Shown piece by piece: positions 58,201-64,000 of a stretch of DNA of 64,000 bases. The notes beneath the pieces were generated by a model, which ran no database searches, was not told the origin of the DNA, and saw nothing but the letters and a program-made list of their open reading frames with translations. How positions within the stretch are numbered: the stretch's first letter is position 1; each line of letters begins with the position of its first letter. Source of the DNA: Serilophus lunatus (Eukaryota; Chordata; Aves; Passeriformes; Eurylaimidae); assembly GCA_013399895.1 (NCBI GenBank), contig VXBA01004195.1, positions 25,815 to 89,814 of the forward strand, in the 5' to 3' direction. Both the position numbers and the translations under genes were made by a program.

Positions 58201-60189
58201 AGACCTATGCTGTAGTAGTGTCTTCAGCCCTATCTCTTGCTGTTCCTCATGGGACTCCCTGGATGTACTCTGGGCCTGGTTCATTACTTTGCCATGTCTG
58301 GGGTCATGGATGTGCCTTATTAGCAGCACTTGCTTAGGTGCTGGAGGACTGTGCTTTGGTCAGTGAGGACACTGCTTTGGCTGGGATCACTCTTGGCTAT
58401 GATCCTGTGCCAGAACTTCATTGTCATGGCTTAGCTTCAGCAGCAGCTCCTACAAGACCATGATTTTTTTTTTGAAGTCCAGATAAGGGCTCACAATTTT
58501 ATTCAGGTTTGTAGTCCGCTAAGTGTGGCTAGTTTTCTTTTAGAAAAGAATTTTAGACTTGTCCTCAGTTTCTGTTCCTTTTTGCTCTTCCAGTTTGTTA
58601 CCTCTAGCCTGGAGATGCTGATGGGCAGAAATGACTTCCAGTCTAGGCTGTTGTGGACATTGATCAGTAGTATAATCCTTTGCACTCTGTGGAGTAAGCA
58701 CAGAAATCCCCTCTGACTGCTCAGATCCTGCCTTCAGTTTCCCAGTTAACTGCATGGTTTTTCAATGCAAGAACACTTGTCAGGAAGAAAAAGATCTTAC
58801 CTTTCAACAATACTGGCTGAATTTCTAACCTATTCTGTACTTTTTTTGACTAACCCATAGTTTATTAAATAATTGAATCCTCTAAAGTGTCAGGTAGTCT
58901 AAACTTGTCTCAGCTCCCTTTGTATTTGATCTCTGATATGCTAGAAATGAGGAAGCAAGTTGTCATGTGTGCCTGTTACAAGAAAGAAGTGGTAATTGCT
59001 ATTACAGCTCACTATGAAGCAAAAGGAAGCATACCACTGTTGTTTTTCTCAAAAAGTCTTGAATTTGGTCCTCAGGGCCTCATTTATCGCTTGGAAATAT
59101 TCACATGCCTGTTGGGATTTCATCAGAACACCTTCAAATCCCCAAAGTTTTCTAAATTCTTGCAGGGAAGACTTTTCTGTCTCAGGCATAAGCCGTTCTG
59201 TGCTCATGTTTGTCCTCTAAACCGTGAAGAGAAATGCAAGTGCAAGTGTCCCATGAAGCTTTCAAAAAAGCTGGGAAGCATGGTGGGATGCTGAGGGGCA
59301 AAGGGGGAGGTCACCACGCAGACTGTTCTCACCTGCTGCTTGTTCTCATTTTGGTCAGATGTGCTCCTCAATCTGAACACACCTCTGCATTCTGGTGCAC
59401 TGGGTATCTGAAATACTATCAATGAAGTATGCAGGGGAAGAGAAAGCAGGCTAGTGACAGGTATCTTTGCCTAGTGTGTGCATGCAAGTGTGCATGTGTG
59501 TATCACAAACCCTGCCATCTCCCTGAAATCCCTGAGTGTTTGTGCACCTCCAAACTTGAACGTGTGCTTCCCACTCTGTGGGCAGCTGCTGCCAAATGCC
59601 CAGCTTGTGTTTTGTTTTATGGATCCCTTGCTTCTATGAGGCTTTATTATTACTATTATTTGAGCTAAAATAGATCCATAACCTTGTGGGACAAGGACAT
59701 CGGCCTGGCTGGCAGTGTACATGCTTTCTTGTGGTCTCCCTCCCCTCCACAATTACTCTTCATGCAGCACAGAAAATAAAACATTTCAGCAAAATATGAC
59801 TGCCCCTCTCCCAACAGGAGGTCACCAAGGCTTGGGCTAGTACAAAGGGGGAAAAAAAGCCCAGGAAAAGAGCTTTTTGATTTATGTGCTGGCTGGGCAA
59901 AAGGAGAGAGTGGAAGGAAGGTACTATGAGAGCTGCTAATTGAGTAATCACAGCTCATAGCTGCAGAGAAGGTGGCAGGAGCAGACAAAGAGGCCTTCTT
60001 TTCTGGCTGGCAGCGGCCTTTGGTTTCTTGTCACGGCTTTGAGAGCAACAGGACAGGTATGTGTGCCTGGTTTTTGACATTGCACAGCACAATTGCTGTG
60101 CCTCTACCTTAGCCAAGTCTGCCCCTGCATTTGCTACTTTTCTTCATGTTTCTCTTCAAATCCTTTTCATACCTGCAAAGTTTAACTCG

Positions 60190-60228
60190 TTAACTAGTTT
60201 TACTAGTTTGTACTAGTTGTACTAGTGT
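60190..60228. repeat. Minisatellite-like repeat of ACTAGTT
   Basis: ACTAGT occurs four times in 38 bases, with spacers TTT, TTGT and TGT (period 9 to 10). ACTAGT is itself a palindrome, so the run can form small cruciforms. Confidence 0.85.
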
Positions 60229-61111
60229 CTGAGTAGATGAACTCTGTTTTGGATGTGTGTCCAGCCCTTGGTACAAAGAGTTGGGAAAAGTCAAGAGCCT
60301 GCTTTCTCTCTGTGCTGGGTGTTGGGTGCTTGTCATGAGCATGTCCTTATGCACAGTCCATCATCTTTTCTGTTCACTCTTGGACACTGGGGGTTTTGAG
60401 GCTGAATTCAGCAAGAGCCAAATCTGCTCATTTCTGTAGCTGAGTACAAGATTCTGCGATTGCCAGAGTTGTGCAAGGGGGATAAGCATCTCCTAGTATG
60501 GCTAGGCTCATTCAGGGACCTTGCTCCTGCCTCTTATCACATGGAGCTGGCAGCTGCTGAACTCTGTCTGAATGTGAATTTCAGGCACACGTTCCAAATT
60601 GTAGCTGAACTGCGTATCATTTCCTAGCACTGACAATTACCCACATGCTGAATCATATGCCTGATCTCAGGACCATGCTGGAGCTCATACAGCTGCAACT
60701 AGAGAGGCAGGGTGGGGGCAAGACCTGAGCCCATTTTGCTTGCCTTTGTCAGTTTTTCTGAACCCTCTAGTCTGTCATAATCATTCCCCTGTTCTGAATA
60801 CCATCCTTCCACCTCCTCCATGGATGAGCAGATATTCTTGTGATCAGCCTGTGTTTTTTCTCCCACTCAGGAGGAAGTCCATTACTGCACTAGTCAGAAG
60901 AATTTTTTCTGGCTGTGAGGGATGCTCAGAGGGAGAGGACAGGCAGAGTCCCTCCAGCATCACTAGAGGTCTCTCTTTATCTGTATGTGCTTGTCTGCAG
61001 GGCAATAGGAGAAAAATACACTTTCTCAGAATAATTTCTTCATCTGCTTCTTGACATGTCACAGCCCTGTAGAGCATGCAGACCCGGAAAAATCATAAGG
61101 CTGAATTCTCC

Positions 61112-61142
61112 CTGGCTCGGTTTCTCTCGGTTTCGCTCGGAG
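61112..61142. repeat. Tandem CTCGGTTTC repeat, period 10
   Basis: CTCGGTTTC appears twice, separated by T, and followed by GCTCGG. It keeps four CpGs in a CpG-poor region, and reads GAAACCGAG on the other strand, which resembles interferon-response GAAA repeats only loosely (spacing is 6, not 2). Confidence 0.7.
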
Positions 61143-64000
61143 AGTGTCTCCGCTTGGGATCAGTCTTCTGCTCTCCAAGCTCTCATCTCCTCCCAGCACC
61201 TTTCTCAGCACTTCAGGGCTCTGCAGCTGGGTGGCATTGAAAGCACTTTGCCCTCAGTCAGCCCACCCAGGTGCAAGAATTGATTTTCCAGAGCCATAGT
61301 CTGAGCTTTCTGGGAGCTGGTGAAGAACTGCTCCTCTCCTGGCACCTCATCCTCTGGACAGGCTGTCGGCAATGGGTCTCAGTTTGCCTCTCTGTGTCCA
61401 TGCCTCTACAACTCCTGTTTGCTTGATGGATGCTGCAAAATCCTCCAGCAAAAAGCACCAGCAGCAAAATATTGATGCTGCTTTAGAGCTGACAGTAGGG
61501 GAAGGAGGGAAATTGTGTGACTGGTGCTAAGATTTTTGGATGATGGGTTGTCCACTTTCCAACATCTCACTTTATTTTAGCACTAGCGAACCACATCCTC
61601 AAGCAACATTTTCCTTTGCAGGCTACCTGGAGCACAAGACCTGCTCAAGAGGCTGGGGTACTGACAAAGAAACACTTTGTTCTAAACAATGTGGCTTGTT
61701 TTCTGTGTGCTTTTTGGTGACAGATAATGAGCCACAGGTCCAGACACCAGCACTTCCGTTTAATGTGAGGATCTGGGCCCAGCACTGTGGTGAATGAATA
61801 TTCAACTGCTTTCTCTACGTAGGAAGGAAAGTTTGCTTCTGTACTGTTTTCCATATGTAGCAGTATATAGCAGCTATCACTATGGTGCAGGCAATGCATC
61901 AGCATCAGAACCCCTGCAGATGTTCTGAAGGGTGGTTTTGTACAGGGCAGGAGCTACTCAGCCTGTAATCAGGATGCTACCAGGGATGTGGATGTGCCAG
62001 AAGCAACCTTGGGAGTGGACAAGTGGGCTTCATATGGCTTCCATCTCAGCCTTGCTGTGTGTTGAGCTTGCATATCCCCTGAGTAAAATCACTAGTAGCA
62101 GGGGTGAAACTTTTCCTGGTTCTGCCCAGCTCTTATGCTCAGCTTCTTGTGAAGATTCTCCTTTATTTTCTTCTGATTATTTTTAGGGTGAGAAATGGAT
62201 GAAATGTTTGTGCTTAAATAGGGCACTGGCAGGATGAGGTAGACTGCAAAGCCAGGTTGTCCCTCAGAGATCTGTCAGTTGCTTTCACAGTCTCCTCTGA
62301 CCTGTTGTCTGTTGGTTTAGCCCTCTTCACTGACACAGCCTTGCAGCTCTGAAAGCCCAGACTAGCAGCCTTGCTGGCAGCCCTCAACCTGACCTGTAGC
62401 CCCTTGGTGGCAGTGATTGTTTCGAAGAAGAGCTCACAGATGCCAGTAATTGTCTCACAGATAATAATGGCAGACATACCTCAATCTTGTTCTTCATGGT
62501 GCGATCCTGCCAACTGCTTCTCCTGGCTGCACATGAATAGATTATTTTTATTCTACCCCTTCGGCAAATTTGCTAAATTGCCTACCACTAGCTTTGTGTC
62601 TTACTCTGGGTTCTTCTGTGATGAGCACTACAAGGCGAGATGGAGTTGGGTGTTCCTGAACACTAAAATCCAGTGAATGTATGAGCTCTTTGGGGCCTGA
62701 TGATGACAGTGATGCAGAAACCTGCCTTAATACACTGAAGAGGCAGAGAAATGATGCAATAACTGAGCGCTGCTCTTCTGTGCTTGTTCCTGAGAGGATG
62801 AATTGCAATGGATGGGATTTGGTCTTGCTGGGTCTCTACAGCCCGGAGAACTGCTCTGAATTGGCAGCAGAGTGAATGTTGGGATGTGCTCCTCCCATTT
62901 ATGTTTCTGATAGAGTTTTCCCTTGGATAATCTCTGTTTGAGGGAGCTCAAAATGAGGAAAATGCTTCCTGGGCAGTTTTTTTTCCACATACATGTAGCA
63001 TCACTCAGGTCAGCATTGGGCATATTTACAGAACCAACCAGCTTAGTAAAGACTGGGAACATGAACTAGATCAGAAGAGGAGGGGGATGCTTTGGTTTTC
63101 CAGGCCAGGAGTCATACACAGAGGCCACTGTATAATAGCCAGTCCAAATATAACTCCAAAAGAACCATTGGCAAGCACCATGTCAGATGGGATCTCCACT
63201 GTCCTGTGAATCCCAAACTTGGTGTTTGGCTACAATATGCATGATGAGAGAGAGTCAGTGTTTAGGATACAGAGACTCTCTGAATTTGGTGCTTGTGAAA
63301 TGGACAGCTTCCCCAAGGGGGAGAAACCAGTACGTTAACGGAGATCCAAAACCCAGAAAGGGTGGACATGAGTGATATTCCACATCAGTTCTTTTTAACA
63401 CGTTGCGCTGGTATATAAAACCTGAAATACATTTATCCTATGACTTCTCATCCACCAGGGACTGAAAAAATTCAACACATACATTGTGACCTGATGGAGG
63501 AGAGGATTGTCACCATAAACCAAGCATTTGCCTTCCTTTACCTGTTCTCAGTACAGTGTGGTTTATTCACAGGTGTGTTAATATACCTGTTATGCAAGAG
63601 AGATCCAGAAAGCTGTTGCTGGTTTCAGTGAGATTTAGGATGCCTAAAACCCTGACTGTGACCTGGCTGTAACCCTACTCGGCTGTGTCCTTGCATCTTA
63701 GAGATTATTGTACATGTTAGAAGGCACGCAGGCAATTATCTGTCTGTATTTCTCTGTGTGTTCCTGTGTTGGTAGGTACACTGGTCTGTCCATGCACCTG
63801 TGTATCTGCCTAGGGATGCAAATACAGTGCCTTAACCATGAATGTCCTGGAGCCAAAGCTGTTGTAGTAATTAACAGCTGATAAACTGCTCTGCTTGAGG
63901 GTTGCTGTAGACACCAGACTGCAAGGCAGGCAGCCTGGCTTCATCGCTGAAGTCTATTCATTTTAATAAGAGGGACACCCTGTGTTATTAAGAAGAGTGT

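Larger units (their letters stand above)
42911..64000. other. Intergenic region, probably IFT43-GPATCH2L interval
   Basis: I found no exon, known protein motif or structural RNA here. GPATCH2L follows IFT43 in human on the same strand; its start is not in the window as far as I can recognise. Items seen are listed separately: hairpin, CR1, SINE tails, pyrimidine tracts, short tandem repeats and an enhancer-like stretch. The open frames, the longest 290 codons at 52,242-53,114, show no domain. Confidence 0.65.

Noticed and set aside
61112..61142. Interferon-stimulated response element
   Set aside because: GAAA repeats are spaced by 6, not the 2 bases needed for an ISRE.
62214..62477. Minus-strand 87-codon frame as a retroelement or gene
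   Set aside because: Ala/Ser/Lys-rich translation with no recognisable family pattern.
1..64000. CRISPR array, bacterial operons, integrated virus
   Set aside because: No direct-repeat arrays with spacers, no dense coding, and no viral protein pattern that I could recognise.

Overview
The window is nuclear DNA from an amniote vertebrate, most likely a bird or another sauropsid. It has long introns with GT-AG splice sites, CpG islands, AATAAA poly(A) signals, old CR1 LINE and MIR-like SINE pieces, and no mammalian Alu, B1 or young L1. There is no operon structure, no bacterial signal and no CRISPR. The assignment to birds rests on very few visible repeats, all of them old; a slowly evolving reptile is not excluded. 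Nearly all of the short open frames in all six frames are chance frames of non-coding DNA.

One gene is certain: IFT43, a subunit of the intraflagellar transport A complex, on the + strand. It occupies positions 1 to about 42,900. Nine exons were placed by hand: a 30-base end of exon 1 (1-30) and eight exons that code (236-325, a candidate 30-base microexon 6196-6225, 15531-15598, 27757-27789, 28277-28323, 39831-39903, 41290-41365, 41710-41772), plus the last coding exon ending in a stop (42582-42692). All phases join without a break. The window therefore holds the gene from the end of its first exon to its poly(A) signals; the transcription start and promoter lie to the left, outside the window.

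The introns are mostly plain. Exceptions: a decayed retroelement with reverse-transcriptase-like and tyrosine-recombinase-like fragments (about 3.8-4.7 kb), an old CR1 piece (7.9-8.1 kb), a MIR-like SINE (8.4 kb), an RFX X-box-like palindrome (16.72 kb), an internal CpG island with a near-consensus CTCF site (23.1-23.7 kb), several stretches that look like conserved regulatory DNA, and two hairpin-forming inverted repeats (18.5 and 41.15 kb).

From about 42.9 kb to the end I see no gene. In human, IFT43 sits between TGFB3 and GPATCH2L on 14q24.3, so this part probably corresponds to the IFT43-GPATCH2L interval. It holds a perfect 24-bp inverted repeat (43,967-44,030), a 500-base CR1 fragment (44.33-44.86 kb), two MIR-like SINE tails (45.2 and 49.5 kb), pyrimidine-rich tracts, short tandem repeats and a homeodomain-site-rich, CpG-containing stretch at 53.7-53.95 kb that may be an enhancer. 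I found no clear new gene system. The points most worth checking are the microexon, the intronic CpG island with CTCF site, and the three hairpins.
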